Below, one piece after another: positions 18,073 through 27,018 of a DNA stretch of 57,767 nucleotides (its first letter is position 1; each line of letters starts with the position of its first letter). The notes below the pieces were generated by a model. The model ran no database searches. It was not told the DNA's origin and saw only the letters and a program-made list of their open reading frames with translations. This DNA comes from a bacterium (GTDB lineage Bacteria; Actinomycetota; Acidimicrobiia; Spongiisociales; UBA5794): NCBI GenBank assembly GCA_024228555.1, contig JAAETI010000280.1, positions 1 to 57,767 of the forward strand. Reading direction: 5' to 3'. The translations under genes and the position numbers were made by a program.

Positions 18073-18681
18073 ATGACGCACACCTGGCACTTCCAGAACG
18101 ACGAGATCGGGATCCACAAAGCGGAGGTCGGCACGTTTGGGAACAACACCTATGTCGTGGCGTGCAAGCGCACGATGGAATCCTTCATCGTCGATGCAGC
18201 AGCCGATGCCGACCTTGTCATCGCCACCGCCCAAGGCACCAACCCGCTCGCCATCCTCACCACACATGGTCACGCCGACCATGTTGGCGCAGCCACCGAA
18301 GTGGCAAAGAGGCTCGATATCCCGATCCGGCTCAGCGAACTCGACAAGGAGATCTGCCCTATCAGCATTGACGAGTTCATGACTTCGGGGCGCCTCGACC
18401 TCGGGAAGGCTTCAATCCAACTCGTCCCCACACCGGGGCACACGCCGGGATCCACGAGCATCGTCACCGCGGGAGCGGTACTGACTGGCGACACGCTGTT
18501 CCCCGGTGGGCCGGGAGCGACCCGTTTCCCCTATTCTGACTTTGATCAGATGATGGATAGTCTCGATCGTGAACTCTTTTCACTGCCTGATGAAACCATC
18601 GTGATGCCGGGCCACGGCCTCGATACGACCATCGGCACGGAACGACCGGCGCTGCCGGACTGGCGCACCCGTCGCTGGTAA
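18073..18681 (+). CDS. MBL-fold metallo-hydrolase (glyoxalase II-like)
   Basis: The 202-aa product has the metallo-beta-lactamase fold: the HxHxDH motif in THGHADHVGA, the third His in PTPGHTPGS, the Asp in LTGDTLFPGG and the final His in VMPGHGLDT. Compact size and motif spacing fit the glyoxalase II-like group that hydrolyses thioesters, but many relatives have other substrates. The ATG at 18073 has AAGAAGG upstream at five bases. It is 18 bases before the F420-type oxidoreductase and probably in one transcript with it. It reads divergently from the acyl-CoA dehydrogenase. Confidence 0.9.
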   Translation: MTHTWHFQNDEIGIHKAEVGTFGNNTYVVACKRTMESFIVDAAADADLVIATAQGTNPLAILTTHGHADHVGAATEVAKRLDIPIRLSELDKEICPISIDEFMTSGRLDLGKASIQLVPTPGHTPGSTSIVTAGAVLTGDTLFPGGPGATRFPYSDFDQMMDSLDRELFSLPDETIVMPGHGLDTTIGTERPALPDWRTRRW

Positions 18682-18699
18682 CAGCAGGAGGAAAGCTAA

Positions 18700-19632
18700 A
18701 TGGAATTCGGTTTGATGGTTGAGCCCCAGATTGGCGGCTCGTACAACGATCTACTCGAGATCACACTCGCCGCAGAACGGGCCGGGTTCACGTCGATCGC
18801 ACGTTCCGATCACTACATGGCCGGCGAAGAAAGCAAGCCGACCACCGACGCCATGACCACCATCGCCGGCCTCGCTCGCGAAACCGAAACCATTGCGCTA
18901 ACGGTCCTCGTGACACCGCTCACGTTCCGCCACCCTGCCGTCATCGCCAAGACCGCGGCCACCCTGGACGAAATGTCCGAAGGCCGTTTCGAACTCGGAG
19001 TGGGAACCGGATGGATGGAGAGCGAGCACGAAGCTTTCGGGATCAGACTCCCCGAACTGCGAACCCGTTTCAGTCTTCTCTTCGAGACGCTCGCCTACAT
19101 CCACTCTGTTTTCGGCCGAAGCGAGGGCGGCTACTCCGGTCGCCACTTCGAATTGCAGGACATCGAGGTTCTGCCGCGTCCGACGAATCTGCCAATCATC
19201 ATCGGTGGCACCGGAATGAAGAAGACGCCGTCGATCGCCGCCCGTTTTGCGGACGAGTACAACATGTTTGCCTGCGATGCCGAAGCGTTGGCGGCTCGCC
19301 TCAACGTGGTTCGAGAAACCGCAACCGACCTCGATCGCGATCCCGCCGAGGTGAAGGTGTCAATCACGTCATCAGCCTTTGTCGGCGCAGACGAGGCGGA
19401 ATACCGCGAGGTACTCGGTGCGGCCGCAGCCAGTAGGGAGAAAGAGCCGGCAGAGTTCGAAGCAGCGCTCGAGAGTCGCCGGATTCTCCACGGGACCTAC
19501 GAGCAGGCTGCCGAGCAAATTGCCCAGTACGGCAAAGAGGGCGTGGCGAGGATCTACATTCAGCACTTCTCGTCCCTTGCCGACATCGATTCTGGTGACC
19601 TGGAACGTCAGCTCAAAGGTCTGCAGGGCTAA
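18700..19632 (+). CDS. Luciferase-like (LLM) F420-type oxidoreductase
   Basis: A 310-aa TIM-barrel oxidoreductase of the bacterial-luciferase superfamily. The signature segments are SDHYMAG near residue 35, the LVTPLTFRHP strand, the ARTIA-like conserved helix ATLDEMSEGRFELGVGTGW and the glycine-rich IIIGGTGMKKTPSIAARFAD. In actinobacteria this subgroup most often uses coenzyme F420, although FMN is possible. AGGAGGAAA lies before the ATG. The substrate is unknown. A second member of the superfamily is at 42500-43288. Confidence 0.9.
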   Translation: MEFGLMVEPQIGGSYNDLLEITLAAERAGFTSIARSDHYMAGEESKPTTDAMTTIAGLARETETIALTVLVTPLTFRHPAVIAKTAATLDEMSEGRFELGVGTGWMESEHEAFGIRLPELRTRFSLLFETLAYIHSVFGRSEGGYSGRHFELQDIEVLPRPTNLPIIIGGTGMKKTPSIAARFADEYNMFACDAEALAARLNVVRETATDLDRDPAEVKVSITSSAFVGADEAEYREVLGAAAASREKEPAEFEAALESRRILHGTYEQAAEQIAQYGKEGVARIYIQHFSSLADIDSGDLERQLKGLQG

Positions 19633-19692
19633 CTGAAAACGACCATTCGATAAGTCCTAGCCGCGTAGTGCTTAGAGCTTGTCGGGGAGGAC

Positions 19693-19698
19693 TATCCT
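19693..19698 (+). promoter_or_regulatory. Leaderless-type -10 box for sufC1
   Basis: TATCCT followed by exactly seven bases and the ATG at 19706, the same layout as at 10183. No Shine-Dalgarno sits between box and start. It implies that the first suf operon is expressed as a leaderless mRNA. Confidence 0.6.
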
Positions 19699-19705
19699 GC
19701 GGGTT

Positions 19706-20464
19706 ATGACGTCTTCATCACCCCTTCTTGTAATCGAAAACTTGCGCGCCTCGGCTGGCGACGTCGAGATCATCAAAGGCATGAATCTCACCGTTCGCAG
19801 CGGCGAAGTACATGCGTTGATGGGTCCGAACGGCTCCGGTAAATCGACCCTATCGAACGTTCTCCTCGGTCATCCCAGCTACGAGGTCACCGGTGGCTCG
19901 ATCCACTACAAGGGTGAGGACATCACCGAGTGGACGGCCGACCAGCGTGGGCGCGCCGGCATGTTTCTTGGGTTCCAATACCCAGAAGAGATCCCAGGGG
20001 TGTCCGTCCTCAACTTCCTGCGAACCGCATTGAGCAATCGCACCGGAACCGACTACACGGTCTTGGAGCTGCGACTCAAGGTTGCCGAAGCCATGAAGGA
20101 ACTCGGCATGGACCAGTCATTTGCCGACCGCTACCTCAATGAGGGCTTCTCTGGCGGCGAACGCAAGCGCAACGAGGTCCTCCAGATGTCCATCCTGCAG
20201 CCAGACCTGGCGGTACTCGACGAAACTGACTCAGGCCTCGACATCGATGCGCTCCGCACCGTCGCCGAAGGGGTGCAACGCCTCCACGATGACGAGCGGG
20301 GCTTCCTCATCATCACGCACTATCAACGGATGCTGGACTACATCACACCCGACATCGTCCATATCTTTGTCGACGGCCAGATCGTCGAGACGGGCGGGCC
20401 GGACCTGGCGAAGGTCATCGAGGAGTCCGGCTACGACAACTACCGAGTCGGAGCGGTTGGATGA
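19706..20464 (+). CDS. sufC: Fe-S assembly ATPase SufC (copy 1)
   Basis: The ABC-type ATPase that powers the SufBCD scaffold. The product is 252 aa: Walker A GPNGSGKST, the SufC-typical LGFQYPEEIPGVSVLNFLR, the ABC signature FSGGERKRNE, and Walker B LAVLDETDSGLDID with the extended D-loop. The start is the ATG at 19706, seven bases after a TATCCT box. It overlaps sufS by four bases (ATGA). Unusually, a second complete SufC is encoded at 29973-30737 beside sufD, so this copy travels with the desulfurase instead of the scaffold. Confidence 0.95.
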   Translation: MTSSSPLLVIENLRASAGDVEIIKGMNLTVRSGEVHALMGPNGSGKSTLSNVLLGHPSYEVTGGSIHYKGEDITEWTADQRGRAGMFLGFQYPEEIPGVSVLNFLRTALSNRTGTDYTVLELRLKVAEAMKELGMDQSFADRYLNEGFSGGERKRNEVLQMSILQPDLAVLDETDSGLDIDALRTVAEGVQRLHDDERGFLIITHYQRMLDYITPDIVHIFVDGQIVETGGPDLAKVIEESGYDNYRVGAVG

Positions 20465-21684
20465 CCAACCACCTGCGGGCCGATTTTCCCATCCTTGACC
20501 GTCTGGTCAATGGGAAGCGACTTGCCTACCTGGACTCGGGGGCGACCACGCAAAAGCCCATTCAGGTCATCGATGCGGTCGCGGACTACTACAAGACCTG
20601 CAACTCCAACGTGCACCGTGGGGCGCACACCCTCGCCGACGAGGCAACCACGGCCTACGAGGGTGCCAGGGCCAAGGTCGCCCAGTTCATCGGCGCAGAC
20701 TCGTCCGATGAGGTTGTCTTCACCAAAGGGACGACGGGGGCACTCAACACCATCGCCTACGGCTGGGGGCTCAACCGATTGCAGGAAGGCGACCGGATCC
20801 TGCTGACGGTAATGGAGCACCACGCCAATGTTGTGCCCTGGCAATTGGTTGCAAAACACACCGGCGCCGAACTCGTCTATCTGGAACTCGACGACAACTA
20901 TCGGGTTGATCTATCCGGTCTCGACAAGATCATGGATGAGCGCGTCAAGATCGTCAGCGTCTCCGGGATGTCCAATGTCACCGGAGCGATCGGGCCGGTG
21001 GCCGAGTTGGTCGCAGCCGCCCGCCGCGTCGGTGCGATCGTGATCGTCGACGGCGCCCAATCGGTGCCTCATCTCCCCACAAACGTTGCGACGCTCGGGG
21101 CCGACTTCGTGGTCTTCAGCGCCCACAAAATGCTCGGCCCCACCGGCATCGGGGCCCTGTGGGGGCGGCGCGAGATTCTCAACGAGATGGAGCCCGCCGA
21201 AGGTGGCGGGGAAATGATCGCCGATGTACAACTCTATGAGTCACGTTGGGCACCCATCCCGCACAAGTTCGAGGCAGGGACACCACCCATCGCCCAGGCC
21301 GTCGGCTTTGGAGCTGCGATCGACTACCTAGAAAAGATCGGAATGACCGAGGTACGCCGTCACGAGATCGAGATCACTCAGTACGCCCTTGATCGGCTGG
21401 CTGAGGTTCCCGATCTGCGTATTGTCGGCCCGACCGATGTTGCGATTCGCGGTGGAGCCGTGAGCTTTGAACTTGGCGATGTCCATCCCCACGACGTCGC
21501 CACCATCCTGGATCAAGAAGGCGTTGCGGTACGAGCCGGGCACCACTGTGCCAAACCTCTGATGCGCTATCTGAACGTCCCGGCAACGGCGCGGGCATCG
21601 TTCTACGTTTATACAACGCCGGAAGACATCGACCAGCTCGTCACCGGTCTCCATCGGGCCCGAGAGCTTTTTGGTCTGACCTAG
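20461..21684 (+). CDS. sufS: Cysteine desulfurase SufS
   Basis: A PLP enzyme that takes sulfur from cysteine as a persulfide for cluster assembly. The product is 407 aa, class V aminotransferase fold, with the PLP lysine in FSAHKMLGP, the cofactor Asp and His segments (VDGAQSVPH, EHHANVVPWQ), and the catalytic Cys in RAGHHCAKPL near residue 364. The RxGHHCA context is typical of group II (SufS) enzymes, which need a sulfur-transfer partner; that partner, SufU, is encoded 65 bases downstream. Confidence 0.96.
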   Translation: MTNHLRADFPILDRLVNGKRLAYLDSGATTQKPIQVIDAVADYYKTCNSNVHRGAHTLADEATTAYEGARAKVAQFIGADSSDEVVFTKGTTGALNTIAYGWGLNRLQEGDRILLTVMEHHANVVPWQLVAKHTGAELVYLELDDNYRVDLSGLDKIMDERVKIVSVSGMSNVTGAIGPVAELVAAARRVGAIVIVDGAQSVPHLPTNVATLGADFVVFSAHKMLGPTGIGALWGRREILNEMEPAEGGGEMIADVQLYESRWAPIPHKFEAGTPPIAQAVGFGAAIDYLEKIGMTEVRRHEIEITQYALDRLAEVPDLRIVGPTDVAIRGGAVSFELGDVHPHDVATILDQEGVAVRAGHHCAKPLMRYLNVPATARASFYVYTTPEDIDQLVTGLHRARELFGLT

Positions 21685-21749
21685 CGGCCCCCGATTTGGG
21701 ACAGGCCGACTCGGGTTATCGTTGACGGCTCCGGACAGAAGACAGAAAC

Positions 21750-22199
21750 ATGGCACTTGAAGAGCTCTACAGAGAAGTAATCCTCGACCACTACCGCAAC
21801 CCCCGCCACAAGGGGTCGTTGTCGCACGCCGATTTCCATGCAGAAGGCTTGAACCCCTCCTGCGGTGACGAGTTCTCGCTCGATCTCGCCGTTGCGGACG
21901 GCGTAATCGTCGAAGTGGCTACCCAGGGACAAGGGTGCTCGATCTCGCAGGCCTCCGGATCAATGATGGCCGACATCATCAAGGGCAAGACTGTTGCCGA
22001 GGTCGAAGAAATCTCTACCAACTTCAAGCTGATGATGGCCATCGAGGAGGGCGAGAGTCCGATCGACCCGGCTCGCCCCGGCGCAGTCCTCGGCGACCTG
22101 GAAGCACTCCAGGGCGTTCGCAAGTTCCCAGTACGCATCAAGTGCGCCGACCTCCCCTGGACGACGCTTGCGGATGCATTGGAAGCGGCACAGTCCTGA
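21750..22199 (+). CDS. sufU: Zinc-dependent sulfurtransferase SufU
   Basis: The 149-aa product is the SufU form of the NifU/IscU fold. It accepts persulfide sulfur from SufS through a Zn-bound Cys. The ligands are present: C38 and D40 in NPSCGDE, C63 in QGQGCSIS and C132 in KCADLPW, and the SufU-specific insertion between the second and third Cys (about residues 80-118) is there. A TATCGT hexamer about 28 bases upstream of the ATG could be a separate -10 box in the 65-bp gap after sufS. Confidence 0.94.
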   Translation: MALEELYREVILDHYRNPRHKGSLSHADFHAEGLNPSCGDEFSLDLAVADGVIVEVATQGQGCSISQASGSMMADIIKGKTVAEVEEISTNFKLMMAIEEGESPIDPARPGAVLGDLEALQGVRKFPVRIKCADLPWTTLADALEAAQS

Positions 22200-22280
22200 G
22201 TCCGCAGCGCCATCGGGCAAGCTAGATTCGTACCTGAGAACCTCCCCCGATTCTGTCCGTAGGCAACCCTGGAGTCACCA

Positions 22281-22652
22281 ATGCCAATGCCACTCTGGTT
22301 CGGTCACGTCAACAAGCGGCTCTTTAACAGGTCCGTGATCAAGAAGGGCACTCGTCCAGTCTTGACTCACGTCGGCAGATCGTCGGGGACGGTGTATCAG
22401 ACCCCTCTCGATGCCCACCAGGTGGAGGACGGCTACATCTTCATCCTCGTCTACGGCTCGCGATCGGACTGGGTTCAGAACATCCTGGCTGCGGGGAACG
22501 CCACCCTCACGATTGATGACGAAGAGCACGAGTTGGTGACGCCGCGGGTGGTCACCAAGGAAGAAGCCTGGCCGCTAATGCCCGCCGGTACCAAGCAACC
22601 GCCCGGATTGCTCAATGTGACGGAGTTCCTGCAAATGGACATCCGCAAGTGA
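22281..22652 (+). CDS. Deazaflavin (F420)-dependent nitroreductase-family protein
   Basis: The 123-aa product is a small split-barrel protein of the Ddn/FDOR-A type, with the family pattern HVGRSSGTVYQTPL, FILVYGSRSDWVQNILAAGN and the C-terminal PPGLLNVTEF. Members use reduced F420 to reduce quinones or nitro compounds. GGAG lies six bases before the ATG. Its TGA directly abuts the stop of the convergent pncB (22650-22655 reads TGATCA), leaving no room for a terminator. Confidence 0.85.
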   Translation: MPMPLWFGHVNKRLFNRSVIKKGTRPVLTHVGRSSGTVYQTPLDAHQVEDGYIFILVYGSRSDWVQNILAAGNATLTIDDEEHELVTPRVVTKEEAWPLMPAGTKQPPGLLNVTEFLQMDIRK

Positions 22653-24197
22653 TCAACGCCCCTTGGCTTCGTCGATAAGACGAAGCTGTAGCCGTTTCAT
22701 CTGCTCGGTCAGCGAGACGTGATAGATGTGAGGGTTGACAAGACGGCGCACTCCGACGTCAAGGCGATCGAGATCGGCAGTGCGCCGATTGCGCATCGTA
22801 TCGAGACTTGGTGACGGCGACGTTCGAGCGCCATCTCGATATACCTCAACCAGTAGGTCTTCAACTTCGGTGATGTCGGAACGTTGAATAACTCGGCTCA
22901 CGCCTTCACGATGCGGGTGGTAGAGCTTGATCTCACTATCGGTGAAGTCCTCGTCGGCGACTCCTACGACATCGGCGGTGGCTCTCCCCCTCTTGTCATA
23001 CAGGCGCCAGACCTTCTTCTGGCCCGGAATGGGGATCTTCTCGGGTGTGTCAGACACCTTGATGGCGGGAACCCAATCGTCACCATCTTGGATAGCCACA
23101 AGCTTGTAGACGCCATCTAGTGCTTCATGGCCTTGCGACGTGATCAGCCGCGTCCCAACGCCATACACAAGACGGTTCATGATGCGACGGGGATCGATAT
23201 CAATCCTGGTCGATTCATCGAGAATCTGCGCTCTGATCTGCCAGATCTCGAGCTCATCGAGATTTCCCGAGAGAACAATATCGACGTCTTCGAAACCAGC
23301 TTCGTCAAGCATCGCCGCCGCCTCAATACTGAGATAGGCCAGGTCTCCTGAATCGAGCCGAATCCCCACCGGCTCGTGTCCTGCAGCCCGCAGTTCCTCG
23401 AACACCGTTATGGCATTGGGAACACCCGACTTCAGCGTGTTGATGGTGTCGACCAACAAGATGCAGTCGTCCGGATACACCTCGGCGAATGCACGGAATG
23501 CTTCTAGCTCCCCATGACCAAGCGCCATGAAGACCTGGACCATCGAATGTGCATGTGTCCCCTTGGGGTCAACACCGAGCTCGTGTGACACTCCGACATT
23601 CGAAGTGAAGTCGGCGCCGCCGATCAGGGCTGCCCGCCCCCCGGCGTTGGCACCGAAGGCAGGTCCACGGCGCATCCCGAACTCGAGTGAGGGCCGGCCA
23701 GCGGAGGCTTCGTGGATACGAGACGCCTTTGTTGCGATCAAAGTTGGATAGTTGAGGTGGTTGAGAAGCGAAGTCTCCAGGATCTGAATCACCCCGAGCG
23801 GCCCCTGCACGATCGCCGACGGCGCCAATGCGTGAACCACTCGACCTTCGGGCACCGCCTTGATGACCACGTCATCAAACGTGCCGTTGCGGCTGAGCCA
23901 CTCGAGGAATGGCTCATCAAACCGCCGCTCGCCGCGGGAGTTCCGTTGGCCGCGCAGCAGCTCCAGATCCCTGTCGGTGAATCGGACCTCGGCCATCCAC
24001 TCGAGAAGCGGGTCGAGACCCGCGGCTACTGCATATCCCGCCTGGTGTCGCCCATAATCCGGGTAGCGACGGAAGTAGTAGTCGAACTGGGCAGGCCGCT
24101 CGTGCAGGTCCTTCCTGAAGTACAACTGCGCCATCGTGAGCTGGTACTGGTCGGTGAAGAGGATACCGTCACGGGTCCGACCGGATTGTGGATTCAT
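22653..24197 (-). CDS. pncB: Nicotinate phosphoribosyltransferase
   Basis: Joins nicotinate to PRPP in the NAD salvage pathway. The product is 514 aa with the family core EFGMRRGPAFGANA, the phosphoribosyl-binding GGADFTSNVGVSHELG, the GTHAHSMVQ segment and IRLDSGDLAYLS. The ATG at 24197 overlaps the stop of the MFS gene (ATGA) and has GGAGGAAAG upstream; earlier in-frame codons lie inside that gene and add a basic low-complexity tail, so I rejected them. Co-transcription with a transporter raises the possibility that the transporter handles a nicotinate-like precursor, but that is only inference. Confidence 0.94.
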   Translation of the reverse strand: MNPQSGRTRDGILFTDQYQLTMAQLYFRKDLHERPAQFDYYFRRYPDYGRHQAGYAVAAGLDPLLEWMAEVRFTDRDLELLRGQRNSRGERRFDEPFLEWLSRNGTFDDVVIKAVPEGRVVHALAPSAIVQGPLGVIQILETSLLNHLNYPTLIATKASRIHEASAGRPSLEFGMRRGPAFGANAGGRAALIGGADFTSNVGVSHELGVDPKGTHAHSMVQVFMALGHGELEAFRAFAEVYPDDCILLVDTINTLKSGVPNAITVFEELRAAGHEPVGIRLDSGDLAYLSIEAAAMLDEAGFEDVDIVLSGNLDELEIWQIRAQILDESTRIDIDPRRIMNRLVYGVGTRLITSQGHEALDGVYKLVAIQDGDDWVPAIKVSDTPEKIPIPGQKKVWRLYDKRGRATADVVGVADEDFTDSEIKLYHPHREGVSRVIQRSDITEVEDLLVEVYRDGARTSPSPSLDTMRNRRTADLDRLDVGVRRLVNPHIYHVSLTEQMKRLQLRLIDEAKGR

Positions 24198-25399
24198 CGT
24201 TCGCTTTCCTCCGCTTGCCCGGAGTTTGGCACGGATCGCTCGGCGGCGGCGCCATCGGCTGAGCCTCCCCACGCCAGAACAGCCATCGCCAAGAGGTTCA
24301 GAGCAACGGCAACCAGAGCCGCCGCTGCAATGCCGGAGCCCAAATAGAGCCTGGGACCGATGGCGGAACCGAAGGTCCGGCCGAGCGACCAGCCAACGAC
24401 CAGCCAGGAAAGAAACCGCGCCCTGGCATGGGGATGGATCTCTGAGGCGTACGGAATGCTCGAGACGATCGCAAGCTCGAAACCGAAGTACGCGAGCATG
24501 ATCGGAGCAACGCCACCGGCCAGGCTTCCGCTGCTGGCGGCGAAGATGCCAAAGCCGGCTGCGGAGGTGAGCATCCCCGCAAAGACTGAACGACGTTTGC
24601 CGATTCTGTCGGAGAACGCGGTGACGGCCCCCTCCCCGCTCAGTTCAGCGAGACCGATGAACACAGCGATTCCGCCAGCAGCAACCAGTGACAGGCCAAA
24701 CGAATCTTCTAGCCATGCTCCAAGGACGACGAACATCAGCTCGGCCGCCATTGAGAACAGCCCACTCGCGACCAGCAGGGCTGCTGAAGTCCGGTCGAGA
24801 TAGAGCCTTCCCGCCGCCCCATGAACATCCCCCGTATCCTTGTCGAGCAAGCTTCCAACTGCCAGCGCGCCTGCAGCAACCAGCACACCGAGCAACCAGA
24901 ACGGTGACCGCCATCCCCAAGCTCTGATCATCCACCCTGCAAGAGGGGCCCCAACCAGCAACCCGCCGGCCCAGGTCAGTTCGAAGATGCCAAGAACCCG
25001 GCCCCTCTTCTCGTACGGAACCCGATCGGCAAGATACGCCTGTGACGACACGTCAAACAGCGGCTTGGCAACGCCCATCATGATGAACCCGATGACGGCG
25101 CCAACGTAGACGTTTGTTGCTGCGGTTGTCAGCGATCCCAGCGCAAACAACCCAAGACCAAGCCCAATCAGATTGCGCCGTGGCCGCCCCCGACTCATTG
25201 CGGCCATGAACAAAGGTGTCGGCAACCCGGCCGCCCACCGGATCGAGATCAGGTCACCGGCTCGCTCCAGCGGGATGCCAAGACCGCGTGCGATTGCCGG
25301 CAAGAAGAACGACACAAAGCGGGCCGCCGTGTTGATGATCAAACGAAGACCAGTGAGATACCCGAGACTGATGCGAAAGCGCACCGAGCGATGTGGCAT
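24194..25399 (-). CDS. MFS transporter
   Basis: The 401-aa product has about twelve hydrophobic spans and the MFS loop pattern between spans 2 and 3 (MSRGRPRRNLIGLGLG), with a matching half-way loop (FSDRIGKRRSVFAG). Substrate unknown. The start is uncertain: ATG at 25399 (MPHRSVRFRIS) or a TTG at 25429; neither has a good ribosome site, and I prefer the ATG. It overlaps pncB by four bases, and upstream lie the tandem hairpins that separate it from fumC. Confidence 0.88.
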   Translation of the reverse strand: MPHRSVRFRISLGYLTGLRLIINTAARFVSFFLPAIARGLGIPLERAGDLISIRWAAGLPTPLFMAAMSRGRPRRNLIGLGLGLFALGSLTTAATNVYVGAVIGFIMMGVAKPLFDVSSQAYLADRVPYEKRGRVLGIFELTWAGGLLVGAPLAGWMIRAWGWRSPFWLLGVLVAAGALAVGSLLDKDTGDVHGAAGRLYLDRTSAALLVASGLFSMAAELMFVVLGAWLEDSFGLSLVAAGGIAVFIGLAELSGEGAVTAFSDRIGKRRSVFAGMLTSAAGFGIFAASSGSLAGGVAPIMLAYFGFELAIVSSIPYASEIHPHARARFLSWLVVGWSLGRTFGSAIGPRLYLGSGIAAAALVAVALNLLAMAVLAWGGSADGAAAERSVPNSGQAEESER

Positions 25400-25490
25400 G
25401 CCGCTGGACCCTACTGCGTCCGTACCCAACCAATCTCACAAGTAGCTAAGCCGTCATCCGATCAGGCACGCTCTCACAGGCGCAAGCACC

Positions 25491-25590
25491 GAGTTCAGCA
25501 AAGCTGAACTCGCAACCTGCCCGAAGGGCAGGCGCTAGCCAGGAGTTCTGCCTTGCAGAACTCCACAGGTAGTCGCCGAAGGCGACTACC
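25491..25590. repeat. Four tandem perfect hairpins
   Basis: Four back-to-back perfect inverted repeats, each with a three-base loop, fill this 100-bp stretch. Arms are 25491-25499/25503-25511 (9 bp, loop AAA), 25516-25522/25526-25532 (7 bp, GAA), 25542-25551/25555-25564 (10 bp, CTT) and 25568-25577/25581-25590 (10 bp, GAA). The last contains the fumC stop codon (25586-25588). No run of T follows any of them on either strand, so they are not classical U-tract terminators. They could act as a U-less tandem terminator or mRNA stabiliser between fumC and the MFS gene, or be a REP-like dispersed element. Confidence 0.85.
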
Positions 25591-26974
25591 CAATTACCCC
25601 GCCCTCGGTCATGCGCTTGATATCGAGAAGCTCGGTCACCTGGTCTGCGGTCAGCCAGCCCTTTTCGACAACAACATCGGCAACGTTGCGCCCAGAGGCG
25701 AATGCCTCCTTGGCGGCTACGGCACCGTTGTCATACCCAATGTGCGGGTTGAGGGCGGTGACGACAATGATGTTGCGTTCTACCAGTTCCCGAGCCCGAT
25801 CGACGTTGGCGACGATCCCCACCACACACTTGTCGGTAAACGTATTGGCGGCAGCCGCCAGCAGGCTGATCGATTCGAGCAGATTGTGAGCAATCAGCGG
25901 CATCATCACGTTGAGCTCGAAGTTGCCGTTGGCGCCACCCCACGTGATGGCGACGTCGTTGCCCATCACCTGCGCAGCCACCTGCATGACCATCTCTGAC
26001 ATGACCGGGTTCACCTTCCCCGGCATGATCGATGAGCCCGGCTGCAGCGAGGGCAGCTGGATCTCGGCGATGCCGGTGCGGGGGCCACTCGACAACCAAC
26101 GGAGGTCATTGGCAATCTTGAACATCGATGTTGCCACCGTCTTGAGCGACCCGGACGCATTCACCGTTGCGTCCTTCGCAGCTTGGGCCTCGAAGTGATC
26201 GTCGGCTTCGCGGAACGCATATCCACTGATGGCGGCCATGTCGGCAATAACGGCGGCCGGGAATCCGTCAGGTGCATTCAGACCGCTGCCGACCGCAGTG
26301 CCGCCCAGGGCAAGCTCCTCGAGTTCGGGCAAAGTCTTCTCGACTCGCTCTTTGCCCTTTTTCATCTGGACTGAATATCCCGCAAACTCTTGGCCGAGTG
26401 TCACCGGTGTGGCATCCATGAGATGAGTGCGTCCCGACTTCACCACATCGGCAAACTCATCCGCCTTGGCTGCGAGCGCACCAGAAAGCTTGTCGAGGGC
26501 CGGCAATAGCTCTTCGCGAATTGCGGCCACCGCGGCCACGTGGATCGCGGCGGGGATTACGTCGTTGGACGACTGCCCGAAGTTCACATGGTCGTTGGGG
26601 TGGACATCCTTCGAGAGAAAGTCGCCGCTGATCATCTCGGACGCACGATGTGCGATGACCTCGTTGGCGTTGGTGTTGGTCGAGGTACCGGATCCGGTCT
26701 GAAAGATGTCCAACACGAATTGGGCATCGAGCCTGCCATCCCTGACCTCATCGGCAGCGTCGGCAATGGCCTTTGCCTTGGCTTCATCCACATACCCGGA
26801 AGGTCCGGAAACCCGTGCGGCGGAACCCTTGAGCAAACCAAGCGCCCATACGAAGCGGCGACTGAACTTGAGGTTGGAGATCGGGAAATTGTCAACGGCG
26901 CGTTGTGTGGAAGCCCCGTAGTAAGCGTCGGCGGGTACCTGGACCTCGCCCATTGAATCGCGTTCGATGCGCAT
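25586..26974 (-). CDS. fumC: Fumarate hydratase, class II
   Basis: Hydrates fumarate to malate in the TCA cycle. The 462-aa product has the superfamily signature SSIMPGKVNPVMSE, the TGSGTSTNTNANEV loop and the THLMDATPVTLGQEF segment with the catalytic residues. The length is normal. The last codons and stop lie inside the fourth hairpin of the tandem array. The next gene upstream is a sirtuin 44 bases away on the same strand; the ribosome site (GGGGGCAAGCT) is poor. Confidence 0.97.
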   Translation of the reverse strand: MRIERDSMGEVQVPADAYYGASTQRAVDNFPISNLKFSRRFVWALGLLKGSAARVSGPSGYVDEAKAKAIADAADEVRDGRLDAQFVLDIFQTGSGTSTNTNANEVIAHRASEMISGDFLSKDVHPNDHVNFGQSSNDVIPAAIHVAAVAAIREELLPALDKLSGALAAKADEFADVVKSGRTHLMDATPVTLGQEFAGYSVQMKKGKERVEKTLPELEELALGGTAVGSGLNAPDGFPAAVIADMAAISGYAFREADDHFEAQAAKDATVNASGSLKTVATSMFKIANDLRWLSSGPRTGIAEIQLPSLQPGSSIMPGKVNPVMSEMVMQVAAQVMGNDVAITWGGANGNFELNVMMPLIAHNLLESISLLAAAANTFTDKCVVGIVANVDRARELVERNIIVVTALNPHIGYDNGAVAAKEAFASGRNVADVVVEKGWLTADQVTELLDIKRMTEGGVIG

Positions 26975-27018
26975 AGCTTGCCCCCGATGGTGAGCGGATT
27001 GGTTCTACATCCCAAAGA

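Noticed and set aside
24197-24272. Longer start for pncB
   Set aside because: The extension lies within the MFS gene, adds a basic low-complexity tail, and has no ribosome site; the ATG at 24197 overlaps the MFS stop and has GGAGGAAAG.
25491-25590. Intrinsic terminators
   Set aside because: Each stem would qualify, but no T run follows on either strand.
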